Made by a program: the position numbers and the translations under genes. Shown piece by piece: positions 23,640 to 34,724 of a stretch of 64,000 nt of DNA. The stretch's first letter is position 1. Each line of letters begins with the position of its first letter. The DNA comes from Stenopsyche tienmushanensis. Its lineage: Eukaryota; Arthropoda; Insecta; Trichoptera; Stenopsychidae. The notes under the pieces were generated by a model. That model was not told the origin of the DNA. It saw only the letters and a list, made by a program, of their open reading frames with translations, and ran no database searches. The stretch lies in contig WACJ01000184.1 in the NCBI GenBank assembly GCA_008973525.1, positions 620,001 to 684,000 on the forward strand, read 5' to 3'.

Positions 23640-24566
23640 TCTGATACTTAATTATGGTCTTTTCAAAATTTTGTTCCATGGTTTTTTCAAAGTTGGCACT
23701 TCTAAAGAATTCCAACTATTTGCTGCTAAAGCTGATAACTGTTTCATAATTATTTTCGCCTTTTAGCATCATTTCATCAATTTGGTTTAAACAGTTAATA
23801 GATGGGTGAGATGGTACATTATCTAGTAATAATAATGTTTTGCCTCTTTATCTATGGAGTTTTGATATTTTTTCACTTCTAGTATGAACTGTTTTTCATA
23901 TCATCGTTTAAAAACTTCACCATTCATCCTAAAGTATCTGGGGCTATTTGATTTTTCAATGATAAACTGCATTTGCACCATTATAGTGACAGTTTATTTG
24001 CTAGTTTTGTACTCAGGTGAAGTATTTTTACGTCTTGATACTAAAGATTTTTTGGGTAGTTTTTTCCAATGTAAACCTGGTCTCATCAGTATTTTATATA
24101 AACCCTTCGTCGACTACTTCTCCACAAATGGCTTCAATGTGTCAATGAACGTGTTTGCTGAAGGTATGTTATCAGAAAACTTTTCCTCGTGAATATCAAG
24201 TTTCCTGATACCATGTCGTCCTTTAAATTTTTCAAACCAGCCCGAACTTGTTTTGAAGGTGGAATCTCCATTTAATCTTGTATTGAAAATGATTGCTTTT
24301 ACACACAATAATGGACCAGATATTGGCTGTCCAGTTGATCGTCTTTGTATGAACCACATAAAAATACATTCTTGAACTTCTGTGATTCCTGATTTTATCA
24401 TAACTTTCCGGTCTGAACTTCTATCTTCTGATATAAAACAATTAGTAAAATTCATAATATACTATCCATCGCCTACATGAGCAAAAATGGACACAATTCT
24501 CCACGTGCAAATCAGCAAATAAATATTTTTTATTTCGTTTTGAGAAATCCGGATAATCGAAAATAC
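23640..24566 (-). pseudogene. Tigger/pogo (jerky-type) transposase relic, copy 1
   Basis: The minus strand from 24455 carries the CENP-B-type DNA-binding part: FIQRRSTGQPISGPLLCVKA, then SSGWFEKFKGRHGIRKLDIH. After a stop the DDE part continues in pieces: LHWKKLPKKSLVSRR, PEYKTSK, TVTIMV, then HPSINCLNQIDEMM. Stops and frame changes make it non-functional. A decayed end, CGATTATCCGGATTTCTC on the minus strand, is near 24563-24546 and probably marks the 5' terminus. The nucleotide sequence is close to 38725-39790, so both derive from one family. Such proteins bind their terminal repeats and cut at TA. Confidence 0.85.
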
Positions 24567-26369
24567 GCACTTTTCAATTATTTATCGCTCTTTATAATTA
24601 CGCTCGTAATAACCGAATTTATCTGCAATTTCTCGATACATTTTATAAGAAATTCACTCAATCGTTAAGAGCTTAAATTTTTATCATCTCAGTTTTACTA
24701 TTAAGCCAATGTGATTGTGATACACTTTATATCGATTTTTTTCGAAACAAAATCAAAAAAATATATTTTTTGTAGGTCAATACATATATTAAGTATCAGC
24801 ACGAAATTAATTGGCTTGATTTGCATAACAATTTCTTAAGTAATATATTTTAAAAAAAATGACGCCCCAAATTTTAAAATGCGTAATTTTTTTAATCAAT
24901 AAGATACAATCGATAAGATGTATTTAATTAAAATTATATTTTTATGTCTAAGAAGTAACATTTTAATAATAAAGTTCTATTTGATATAGGGTTGATATGG
25001 TGAGTTAGATCAAAAATATCAAAATTTATGAAGGATCGTCTCAATCCAGATTAAAACAATTTTCTAAATCGAAAAGGGTACAGAAAAGAACCCATTTCTC
25101 ATCTCCAGTTATTAAGTTGCCTAAAAACGGCATCTCAGAAGGCATTTCATTTCGTCACAAAAAAGCACAAAACCCCCAAAAACGATCAAGCAATTAAACG
25201 ACAACCATTTTGGGTCCTACCTATATATGTGACATGCGATAATAATTTTATGTAAAAAACTCTTAGAAAAATCTCAAAAAAATCCCTTTTTTTTAAATTG
25301 TCTAAATCCAAAAATTGTTCATATTCCCTGATATGTTGACATAAATATTCGTTAATGATGCATTATAGCATTGTTTTTGGAAGTGTAATATAATCGGACA
25401 ATTTTTGATATGCAACGACCATAATTGAATTTTAATGATAAACGAACGAAAAAGAAACACCAAGAACAACGTGAAAATCATCGTACATTTTAAATGACAG
25501 CAATTTTCCGTTGTCCTTCCTCTTTTCCTTGGATTTCTTGACGCAATACTACGTAATGGCGTGAGGAATTAGTTTTATTTGTTTTTGCTTAAGATCACTG
25601 CAATTGCTTTGTCTCTTGATGTTATGAATTTTATGAGAAACGAAAGTAGTATTTAAGCTCATGAATTCGTGTTAAATTATTACCTTTACTCCATAATAGC
25701 TCTGGAGTTTGTGGTCTTTTAGAATGCAATATTATCGATTGCCTAATAATCTCGAAAAGAGAGATCTACAATCTTCAAAAGTGCTCTTTAGACTTGGAGA
25801 AAAGCAACTGACAATAAATTATTACTATCATTTTATAAAATCCCAGAGCACAACTAAAGTCTAATTTATCAAACTTAGAAGAATAAAATCAGCATGATTA
25901 TTTTAATAAATTTAAAAAAGCCGATTTCATGAACCTGCACTTAGTCCCATGGTTGAACATAATTTAAACATCTTAGGTTGAATTTTACAAGGGATGTGGT
26001 TCGTGATCACATTTATAAAATCATGTGAGTGCTTTTGCGTGGTGGAAATGAAATTACTTTGCTCGTAGACGTCGATTTTATACATTGATTTTTTCCAAGA
26101 TACTTTTTGGTACTTTTCTTAGCGACACTCTCTGTTTCTACTTATATTTTTCTTCATTTAATTTATCACACAATGAAAATCATTCGCTAAAATATTAAGC
26201 TGTGTTTGTGTAATATATAAAAAGTGTTAGTAGTTGCTTTATACTACATATACAACTAGACAGAAAAATAGATAGAATTCCTCTTCTCTCTCTGACCAAC
26301 TACTGCTTGGATTTTCAGCACAATTTACCCTACCGCGTCTATACAAATTTCACTTAAAAAACGTAACAT
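24567..26369. other. AT-rich non-coding stretch
   Basis: No coding frame with family resemblance. A stretch around 25030-25260 is more even in composition but broken by stops in all frames. Confidence 0.45.
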
Positions 26370-26475
26370 ATCATTCAATAAGTTCGTAGGATATTTTGAA
26401 AAAAAGATGTGAATTTACAATCTTAAATAAAGAAATAAAGGTTTAAAGTGGAAAAATTCTATGAACTTATTAAGT
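26370..26475. mobile_element. ~105-bp mini-mariner relic
   Basis: Inverted ends ATTCAATAAGTTCGTAGGAT (left) and, in reverse complement, CTTAATAAGTTCATAGAATT (right) face each other about 100 bp apart. The AATAAGTTCrTAG motif is the one seen in the mariner termini at 32625-33232 and in the repeat ending at 60305. No coding sequence. Confidence 0.6.
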
Positions 26476-26476
26476 G

Positions 26477-26545
26477 CAGTGCCGTAACAATAGGGTGGCA
26501 AAGCAGGCGCCCGCCACGGGCACAACTGAGATTGAGGCGCAAAAC
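26477..26545 (+). mobile_element. hAT-type terminal sequence, single end
   Basis: CAGTGCCGTAACAATAGGGT followed by GGCAAAGCAGGCGCCCGCCA and CGGGCAC resembles the GC-rich hAT ends that start CAGTGGCGTA.C.AGGG and carry a GGGCGCCCG palindrome. No partner end was found in the window, so the call rests on this end alone. It starts directly behind the mini-mariner. Confidence 0.4.
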
Positions 26546-26689
26546 ACAGAATACCGACTCAGTCAAGAATTGCACATCATTTTTATTTTATTTTACTTGA
26601 CCGTTCTATCGAAATTCTTTTGATCGATTATAAAATTTAAACAACCCACCCAATCAATCTTCTTAGGACAACTGCGTTTTGAAATGAGA

Positions 26690-26865
26690 GTTTGTAATCG
26701 TTCTGTAGATATATTCGGGCATAGCGTCCAATTGCGAGACGCTTATTCGTAATGATAGCGATCCGAAAAGCGGACCGAATGGACCCACAGACCTTACCCA
26801 CAGCATTTTCGGGAATTAATGCGTATCTGGGGCCTTCTTTTATCTATACGATCTCCTCAGAGGCT
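26690..26865 (+). repeat. Hairpin-bearing repeat family, copy 1
   Basis: The diagnostic core is GATCCGAAAAGCGGACC, a near-perfect hairpin (GGTCCG-AAAAG-CGGACC in the consensus), followed by TGGACmCACAGACCTT, GCATTTTCGGG.ATTAATGCG and GGGGCCTTC.TTTATCTATA, then CTCCTCAGAGGCTAACTTAC. Other copies: 30370-30490, 57975-58165 and, reversed, 60000-60305. The copy at 57975 joins mariner coding sequence and the copy at 60000 ends in an AATAAGTTCGTAGG terminus, so the family is probably mariner-derived. Confidence 0.7.
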
Positions 26866-28049
26866 AACTTACTAATATTACTTTAAAATATACATTATAA
26901 TAAAATTTAAAGTATTGAATTTTAAAAAAAATACTAAATCAATAGTCGCTCTTTCAGTGTTATAAAGATACTAATTTTAATGAATACCGATCAATACTTT
27001 TTTTTATATACACGGAAACTCCATACGCCCAACCTTGAATTCCACAAACAATTTAGAGATCAAGTGTATTCAAAATTGATTTGCTTACATTTTTTTGTAA
27101 TGTCATTACATTGAAATCATTATATCGATAGGATTCCATCCGGAACCAATTATCGACCAATGCTGATATTTTTTAAGGACCAGTTCCTAAATTCGTATCA
27201 TTTCACAATAATTATTTTATAAACGTAATGATATTTTAAAACTATTATGCATTTCGTCTATAATTTGATTTATATTGATAAACGACTTTGGAAAATGGTT
27301 TACATTAACAAATAAAAGCTTGATTCGTACTATAAGCTACTTTATAAATATGTTCATATGATTATTATCTACACTATCTATAGTATCTTTATTTAGTTGC
27401 ATGGATGTGTGTATATTTGTAATGATGGAAAATCTATCAATATCAACAGAATTCGAATCCTTGCCTTGTTTTATTCAGGCTCTTCATAATATATTACTAT
27501 AAACCAAACTATAAAATTCAATTTAATTCATACCAGTAATATTACACGTTGTAATGCTTTCAAACATGTCATATAAACATTTCACTTGTATTGTATAACA
27601 AGTACGTTCATAGAACGTAATTCGAAAAATCGACAAATCATTCTGTTGACACTCTAAAGCATATACTGTTGATCTTCGCATTTCTGAAGAACATTAGCGA
27701 TTCGACAATGGTGAAAGTTATTATTACATATATCGATTTGTTGAAAAGTCTAATGCACCAAAATAATAAACCGGTTTTGATCGATTCGATTTATTTATCC
27801 TCTCCAACATAAGGTCAAGAACCTCCAATTAAATAATACTTTAAAAGTTGTTGGGAGATAATTTCTGGTGCATTTTATTTTATGGCTTTTCAATTCGATT
27901 TGTTATTGATTTGTTATGATCAAATTTTCATCGTTAAAAAGAGAAATTATTTGCAGACTTTCTTTTCTTTTCATATAGGGCTTGATGTACCACTAAAAGT
28001 GCGGCTTAGCGATATATAGACGTTTGAATACTGTCTTTACTTTTCTCTT
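26866..28049. other. AT-rich non-coding stretch
   Basis: No gene, RNA or shared repeat recognised. Confidence 0.45.
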
Positions 28050-28233
28050 GCGATGCTACGTATTTAATACGCCATTTGATATTCTAAAACACGGAATTTA
28101 TTACATTTCATATCGATATTCGATAATATATATATATCGATATAGATAGTGAGATTCAATGTAGAAATGTTGTAAAAAATCTTATTTCTACAACTTTACT
28201 ACAACCCGACAGAGCGTAGTAAATACACCATAG
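28050..28233 (+). repeat. Interspersed ~180-bp repeat, copy 1
   Basis: Reverse complement of 63816-63965. Shared landmarks are GCTACGTATTTAATACGCCA, TTTCATATCGATAT, CAATGTAG.AATGTTGTA, CTACAACTTTACTACAAC and GTAGTAAATACACCATAG. Non-coding; family unknown. It is directly followed by the 28240-28350 repeat. Confidence 0.65.
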
Positions 28234-28239
28234 ATCAAG

Positions 28240-28350
28240 ATCGCCTAGTTAACATACTAATTATCAACATTCTGTATTTAATACGTTTTGCATTAAAAAC
28301 ATGCTAAAAAAATCACTTTTAAGCCCAACAAGATAAAAACGTCCCTTAAT
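28240..28350 (+). repeat. Interspersed ~110-bp repeat, copy 2
   Basis: Second copy of the repeat at 20350-20461; see there for landmarks. Here it abuts another dispersed repeat, only six bases apart. Confidence 0.65.
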
Positions 28351-28889
28351 GTGATTTCCTGGATATGAACTAAAACTAAATATTGAGGTGATGAATATAA
28401 AAAAAACAGCATATGAACTTATGACCTATAAACAATATGACATGTGACGATGAATAAGTATGATGTTATCAGCGATTTGACAGTTTTAAAGAGTTGTTTT
28501 TACAATAGCTTGGTTCAGCAAATTCTATTCATATGTGTTTTTTTAATCTATCTATCACCATTTATATCTACGTTTTGTTAACGTTATATTGACCTTTTTA
28601 TAGATATTTTTGAGTTAATTCTACATGAGCTACTAAAAATATACGTGTTTTGATTTTGTACGATTATCTAATTTAAAATCTATGTCAAAGAATTGCCAAA
28701 TAACCTTCAAATGTATATTTTGAATATCTACCTACTACTTAATTTGGTTCCGATTGCCCTTATAATTAAAATCAAGTTACAGGGCCATTTCCGGCAGGGA
28801 GTTTTGTTTATCACGATTTTCTTAAGCCTATAAACAATATTTTTTTGATTGTAAGGCTGTATTTATTTTCCTGTTGCTTCTTAAATTCT

Positions 28890-29330
28890 TCTTAATGTGC
28901 CATATCCGAACCATCGGACGTAGGCGATCTCCATAGGAGATTTTACTAGGGAAAGGATTTAATGTGGTGGTTTCCCGTTGCCTTCCACACGTGGTAAAGT
29001 AAGGATAGGATTATTTGGAAAGGTAGGAGAGGAGAGAATCTATGAGTGAGTAGCGAAATTATCATTTTATATAAATGATAATTTAATTATTGTTGCAAAT
29101 TCAATCACTCACTAATGGGCGTCCCTGCACGACTTCATTAATCGCCTCAGCATTTACTTTTTCTAATCCAGGAAATCAGGGTAAACCTGGATCGAGACGA
29201 TCGATCAGAAATATTAATATTTCCGATCTCCCAAATGTGTTGGTACGGTGAAAATTTTTTCCACAATCTGGATTTGAACCCGAACCTTTGTAATAAGAGT
29301 CCAGGATCTTATCCACTATACCAACACTTG
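28890..29330 (-). mobile_element. tRNA-derived SINE
   Basis: On the minus strand a tRNA-like head (about 29330-29258) has an A box TGGTATAGTGGATA (29323-29310) and a B box GGTTCGGGTTCAAATCC (29286-29270) at normal spacing, i.e. an internal RNA polymerase III promoter. The arms do not make a clean cloverleaf, so it is not a functional tRNA. A 370-bp tRNA-unrelated body follows, ending with a conserved-looking block (GTGGAAGGCAACGGGAAACC, then ACC) near 28985. It carries no gene and would depend on a LINE for movement. The A-rich 3' tail is not clear. Confidence 0.65.
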
Positions 29331-29527
29331 GTATAAATTATATTAAATTATAAATTATTCTTAAATTATATTAACGTAATTGAACACTTTTAGAAAACAT
29401 GCAATTTTTGCGCATAAAAGTGCGGTTTTATGCATAATCTTCATAGAATTCATAGAAAAAATAATATAATACTTCATAAATTCGATGCACTGAAATATTT
29501 CTATTCCTTCTTGATGTTGCTCAATAC

Positions 29528-29719
29528 TTAATTGTAAATCTTTTGATCTTTGTCAGCTATATAATAAGCAGCCAGCGTAGTTCCGTAAAAAGCGAAATAA
29601 ACTCGGTCAAAATTACAACTTTTGACCATAGAAATTCTCCATTGAAAGGCCTTAGCTGTTTTTCTTTGTGCCATTGTCAGACAATAAAAATAAGCAAGTA
29701 GTACTGCGGAACTGGCCAT
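29528..29719 (-). CDS. Possible small membrane protein, 63 residues
   Basis: An ATG in good context (CATAATGGCC) opens a frame ending at 29528. The peptide has two hydrophobic stretches, about residues 3-16 (SSAVLLAYFYCLTM) and 40-54 (VYFAFYGTTLAAYYI), separated by a basic segment. Base composition is more balanced than the flanks. Just upstream is TTTTCCGGTT, an ETS-like element seen in housekeeping promoters. I recognise no family. In a window this long and AT-rich such an ORF can arise by chance, so this is a candidate only. Confidence 0.35.
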   Translation of the reverse strand: MASSAVLLAYFYCLTMAQRKTAKAFQWRISMVKSCNFDRVYFAFYGTTLAAYYIADKDQKIYN

Positions 29720-29729
29720 TATGAACCGG

Positions 29730-30369
29730 AAAATGACAATTTCATGCTCATGTCACTTTCTCACGCATAGCACGCAGACCATTGTAATGGGCAAGACCCT
29801 TAATCACCAATAAATGATAGTGATGAGCTGCATTTTAAAAGACAAAAAAGCAGATGTTGAAAAACAACAAATAATAAACTGAAATTTGCTATTGTTCATC
29901 TGGAAGTACAGCTGGCATCGAGAAACATGAGCAACAAAAGTGTCATTGTGGGCGTACATTTTGTAACATAGTGAAACTTGAACTATCTCTGAGTCAAGAA
30001 CAATGAGTCATCCATGGAAATCAAACAGTTTTTGATTAAATTTACATGATTTAAAAGTTGTCATTAAAAAATGAAACCAATGTCAATGGTGACCTGGTTT
30101 AAAATTATAAGAAATTACTACATGTCAGATATTTGTTAGAAGTCTGGTTAACATGTCAATTAAAATTGATGAATCCAATATTGATAAGAATGTATTAATT
30201 AATCTAGAATTTTACTATTCAAATATTTAAATCAATTGACATTCATATTTATTCAAAAAAATATTCATTGCGAATTTGATACTACATCTACGTTCAATAT
30301 AAGTATGAAGACGATTCTCAATGGTCTCCTATAAACGTTGGCATGGCGTTTCATGTTGGCGCATGGCGT
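29730..30369. other. Non-coding stretch
   Basis: Upstream side of the small ORF at 29528-29719; no further frames or repeats recognised. Confidence 0.4.
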
Positions 30370-30490
30370 TCGATTGCGAGTCATTCGTCATGTCAGCGGT
30401 CCGAAAAGCGGACCCGTTGGACACACAGCTCTTGTGCCCTCTTTTACGGCCTTTTGCGACATTTTCGGCGATAAATGCGTACCCGGGATG
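30370..30490 (+). repeat. Hairpin-bearing repeat family, copy 2
   Basis: Contains GCGGTCCGAAAAGCGGACCC, TTGGACACACAG, CATTTTCGGCGATAAATGCG as in copy 1. Shorter than the others, with a small local duplication (GCATGGCGTT repeated at 30341 and 30362) just before it. Confidence 0.65.
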
Positions 30491-32622
30491 ATGTTTTTAA
30501 ATTAAATTCAGCCTTAATTATAAAAGTTATTAGAATGAAGTATGTCATTTTCTTGTAATTGAAAAACATCTTTAGAAAGAACTGAAATATATCAAAATAC
30601 ATTTTTGAAGTGTTTTATTCATTTAAATGTGAATTCATCATAGCCATATGCCTATAAATGTTTATGGTTTGAATAAATAAACGACTTTAGTATGTGGTAT
30701 CAGTACAAATATAATTACTATATTGAAGGTTTACCATTAGGTCAAGTATAAAGAATGGCCGGTTACAGCCATTTACTGCCTTTTTTTAGCTTCTACTATC
30801 TAAGTACTTGTTTTAATTAATATTTTAATCTATATAACCTTCAGGTAGATCTTTCAAAGGTTTCCTATACTTATATATTGGGTTGATATATTAGATTATC
30901 CCGAAAGAAATCCAATATTATTAACAACTAAATCCCAACTTTTATGCAAGTTATTTACACTTGTTATAGAAACTAGATGGTTGCAAACGGAAAATATAAA
31001 TCCAAATGATTTTTGGCTTCATATGCGTTTTTTAGTTTTATTATCATTCAATGAATGCTCTAAATATCGAAATAAAGAGCAATCAGAAGATGCTAAATCT
31101 GTCAAATATGGAGCAAGTTTTGTTTTATGTGGGTGCTTGTGCGTTATTCTGCTGTAAAATAACTCCATATCGAATTAAAAACAATCGGTTCTTCTTCTTG
31201 CCATTTTTATTTGGGTGTATATATTTCTTTCGGGAGAATCTTATAAAAATCATTCAAAAAAACAACTAAGTTGGAGCGTTTATTTCGAAGCTAAATATAA
31301 CACATAAATGCGGAATAACGCACAACAAAGAAGACTGGTCGTTCCGTATTTTGGTTCTATTTTAAGTGTGAAGATTTCACAAATAGAAAAAGTCGATACC
31401 ACTATAAATGACCGTTTCCAGACTGCATACAAATACCGGTTAGTCTTGTTTCCGCGACCTGCATCAACTATAATATATCTGCAAGGCAAGTGAAATGCTG
31501 CAAACTTAGCAGCACTCGGAGCTGATTCTAACCAGATATTCACATAAGCCCTAAACCTATATTTTACTAAATCATTAGTGGGAGGTTCTCTGTGAAAGTT
31601 GGCCGTTGTTCTTTAAAAGTCGATTAGGTTTCTCTACAAGCCGGAAATATATCATATTGCCATTGGTGGATTTAGCACTTGCGTCAAGGGCTCCCAATTT
31701 AATTTTGGTACACCCTGGATCTATTTGGTTTTTCAGCTTGGGATAAATTATATCATTCGGTCTTTGATATGCGCGTTTTTTATTTCGATTTCACTATTAC
31801 GCGGCATTAGGACAAATAACGGCCTAGTTTTACAATTGAAGGTTGCTATTTCAACCACGAGTCTAAAAGTAAAACCGTATATTTGAAAGGATAAACATAT
31901 TCTTTAGCAATTTCTTAAATCGACAACTGATACTCTATTATTATCAATTATTACACTTTTAGATTTTTCCATAATCTGAAGGTCAACAAGTGAGATTTTC
32001 GTTATTTGCTAATTTAATTTTGAAGCTCAAAATTATTCAAAAAAATGTTTTTATATAGAGTTAGCCAGATGAAGTGTTATTAAGCCAATTTTCAAATATT
32101 TGATTTTGTGAATTCATTGAATTTTTGTTTGAAATGTTTATCTTATTTTTCAAGACATTCTCCTTTGACATGGATAATTGGCTCTAAAAATAACTTATGT
32201 TAATTTAACCATTGCATATAGGTTTATCCTTCCCTTGATGTTTCCTATTTAAAATTATTTAATCGATTAGTTGAGTCTTAATTACTTAAGCTAGAAGTTT
32301 ATGTATCTGATATTTGATACCCGATTTAATTCCTTTTTATATAAAAAGTTTCTTGTAAAAGAACGCGAAACATTACTATTTTTTTATATCTATCTTTGAC
32401 TAAATAAATAAGTAACTAAACCTTACATCTTCTTATTCCATCAAAAAAACCATTGTGGCTTTCCTGCAATGCTAATAAATGACCAACATTAATAATCGAC
32501 CAATTGAAGCTTGGTTTTTATTTATTTTCCTTATATTATATAAATGTATTGAAAGATATTTTTTTAATAATTTTATCCATATTTTAACATTGATTTTTTA
32601 TTTCATATTTATTGTAATCTAT
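30491..32622. other. Non-coding stretch with protein-like fragments of unknown origin
   Basis: Between 30900 and 31200 (plus) one frame reads LFTLVIETRWLQTENINPND then FWLHMRFLVLLSFNECSKYR before decaying; between 31880 and 31280 (minus) pieces such as RLVVEIATFNCKTRPLFVLM and a 75-codon open run at 31543-31319 appear. None is bounded by convincing starts or splice sites, and I recognise no family. They may be an old decayed element. Confidence 0.3.
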
Positions 32623-32624
32623 TA

Positions 32625-33232
32625 GGTTGGGGAATAAGTTCATAGCGTTTTTTATCAAAAACCCTTATTTAAACAAAAATCAATAGTTTTAACAATAAAT
32701 TAATTAATTATGTATTCGGCGTTGCTGTTTACTACTTCCTCCCACTTCACGACCAATTTATCGATGCCGTTTCCGCCAAAAATCGCCCGGTCTGGTATCG
32801 AAGAATTTGTTAAGTCAGTTTTTAAAGTCGTCTTCATTATTGAAGGTAACCCCTATCATATGGTTCGATAGGGAGTGGAAAAGATGTTAATCCGTCAGTG
32901 CAAGGTCAGGAGAATACGGCGGATGCTGAAGGATCTCCCATTCGAGCTCTTGGAGTGCGGCTTTGACGATTTGTGCAACATGGGACTTTGGCGTATCTCG
33001 TGGAGCCACCCATTCCTTTCTTTGCTTCATGTTTATGTATAGGCACCATTTCTAATCTCCCGTAAAGACTTGGCAAATCCCATTGGATGAAGATGGTTGA
33101 GAATCATTTCATGATTGCAATTCATATTTTCAACCAATTCATATCGAATGATTAGTATATACTTTGCCAAAAAGAAAAGAAAAATGTTGTCAAACAAGAG
33201 AATATAAAAACGCTATGAACTTATTCCCCAAC
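32625..33232 (-). mobile_element. 608-bp mariner element, deletion derivative with intact ends
   Basis: TA at 32623-32624 and 33233-33234 flanks it. Ends: GGTTGGGGAATAAGTTCATA and, in reverse complement, GTTGGGGAATAAGTTCATAG, both running into CGTTTTT. The minus strand retains the transposase C-terminal part (SLSNHMIGVTFNNEDDFKN, then a stop, LNKFFDTRPGDFW, and VVKWEEVVNSNAEYI after a frame change) behind a HLFHSL remnant of the last catalytic block. The DNA-binding half and the first catalytic aspartates are gone. Similar termini appear in the mini-element at 26370. Confidence 0.85.
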
Positions 33233-33234
33233 TA

Positions 33235-33620
33235 TTGGCGTAGGAGCAGGATGCATTTTTGCGTCACGTAAGAGTTCACCCTAGCTTTGTAATTCAGAAA
33301 TCCCCTCTTAATAAAATCAACAAGGTCGTCTAGAGTAGTTTTTCAATATCTCTTGAGGAAAACTACTCAGTCTTTATAAATACCCCACACTCCCTATCGG
33401 GATGATCGCGCAAGCACCCTTCGGCACGTTCATCCAAGTGGTTCGCTGGGTAAGCGTTCTAAATGAAACTCAGAGGTAATGCTACCTCCAATATCGAGCG
33501 AACGAAGAGGTGAATGTATGATACAGACGAATTGGATTTAACCCCTTCATTTGAATGGATATTGAAGAGGCCCAAGTCCTGTAGTGGACTGTTTGTGGCT
33601 GCACTATATTTCTACAAATT
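33235..33620. other. Even-composition stretch, possible retroelement 3' fragment
   Basis: The sequence is more GC-rich than its flanks. Near 33570 it reads GAAGAGGCCCAAGTCCTGTA then GTGGACTG, which resembles the C-terminal coding end of some RTE-type LINEs. Evidence is a single short match by eye. Confidence 0.2.
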
Positions 33621-34387
33621 TAATAATAAATTCTATATCGCTTTATTGACTCCCTCTAATTATGAAACACAATAATCCTAATCATAAAGACAATAAATAG
33701 ACCTATACATAGATAACAATGAACTATAATTTAGAAATAAGTAATTTAGCAAAAATCCCGATAAGTATTATATTATCGTCGAAATATAATAGATAATGCG
33801 TTTTTGGCTATATTAGAGAACACGCTTTAAAAACGATCATAGTACTCCAGAGCTACAATCTGACACATACTCACGTTTTGATTTCCATATCATACCAGTT
33901 ATACGTATTTATACATCCGTTTTAATCGAATCCTAAAACCAGTAAGGATCAACGAGGCACAAAGACGCCAGTGCTTTTTTGCGTTTGGCTATAAACCAAT
34001 TAAATCTATCAAAGTCTATATGTGTTATTTGTGGTTTTTATATGAGTTAGTGATATTAGTGGAATGTCCTGGAAGAATAAAAATTATTGTAATTTTCCTA
34101 AATAAATTAATCAGTATATTTCTTAATCGCTGATATTATTCATCTCAATAATAAAAAATAATAATAATCAATCGTTTTCCTAATAAATAATTAATTATTT
34201 GTAATAATAATTATTGAATCGAGTATATAATTTAATTACAGTGGCATCTATTGCCACTTGTTAATACTACACATTATAAAAACCTTTAAATTTTACACAA
34301 TAGATGTCAGTATAAATATAATTAATATCATTATTAATTTCCTTTAAAATTAAATAATAATCTCAATTTCCGTCGTCGATACAATAT
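33621..34387. other. AT-rich non-coding stretch
   Basis: A small hairpin, AGTGGCATCTATTGCCACTT, lies at 34240-34259. Otherwise nothing recognised. Confidence 0.4.
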
Positions 34388-34508
34388 TTTTAATGCCATG
34401 TTAAACTTTTTTATTTCAAATCAAACCTTTTTCAATTCAAGTTAAACTTTTTCATTTCATATAATATTAAGGCGTTTTTATTTCATGTTAAACTATCAGA
34501 TGTCAGAT
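34388..34508 (-). repeat. Interspersed repeat with internal ~20-bp tandem units, copy B
   Basis: Reverse complement of 2594-2710; see there. Internal unit number and order are the same, so the two copies come from one source and did not arise independently as microsatellites. Confidence 0.65.
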
Positions 34509-34689
34509 AATTTTTTTCTTTAAAAAAATTATTTATTCAAAAAATATCTAATAGGATGCTAAATTTATAGCAATTTTCTTATTTAACTAAGCTTAGGAAA
34601 AAATAGTTTTAATAATGTATTCAATTTAATAATTTTTAATAATGATAATATGATTTAAAATTGAAGAAAAAAATTACCTAACATATTAG

Positions 34690-34724
34690 GGTGCAATAGA
34701 TATTATACAAATATCTATTGCACC
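34690..34724. repeat. Perfect 14-bp stem hairpin
   Basis: GGTGCAATAGATAT and its exact inverse ATATCTATTGCACC are separated by 7 bases. It is flanked by ATATTAG and ATAATAT. The stem would fold stably in DNA or RNA. It could be a very small MITE remnant (two terminal repeats with the interior lost). Confidence 0.6.

Noticed and set aside
29258..29330. Functional tRNA gene on the minus strand
   Set aside because: A and B boxes are present, but the acceptor and anticodon arms do not pair properly and a SINE body follows.
34690..34724. microRNA precursor
   Set aside because: The 14-bp stem is too short for a miRNA hairpin.
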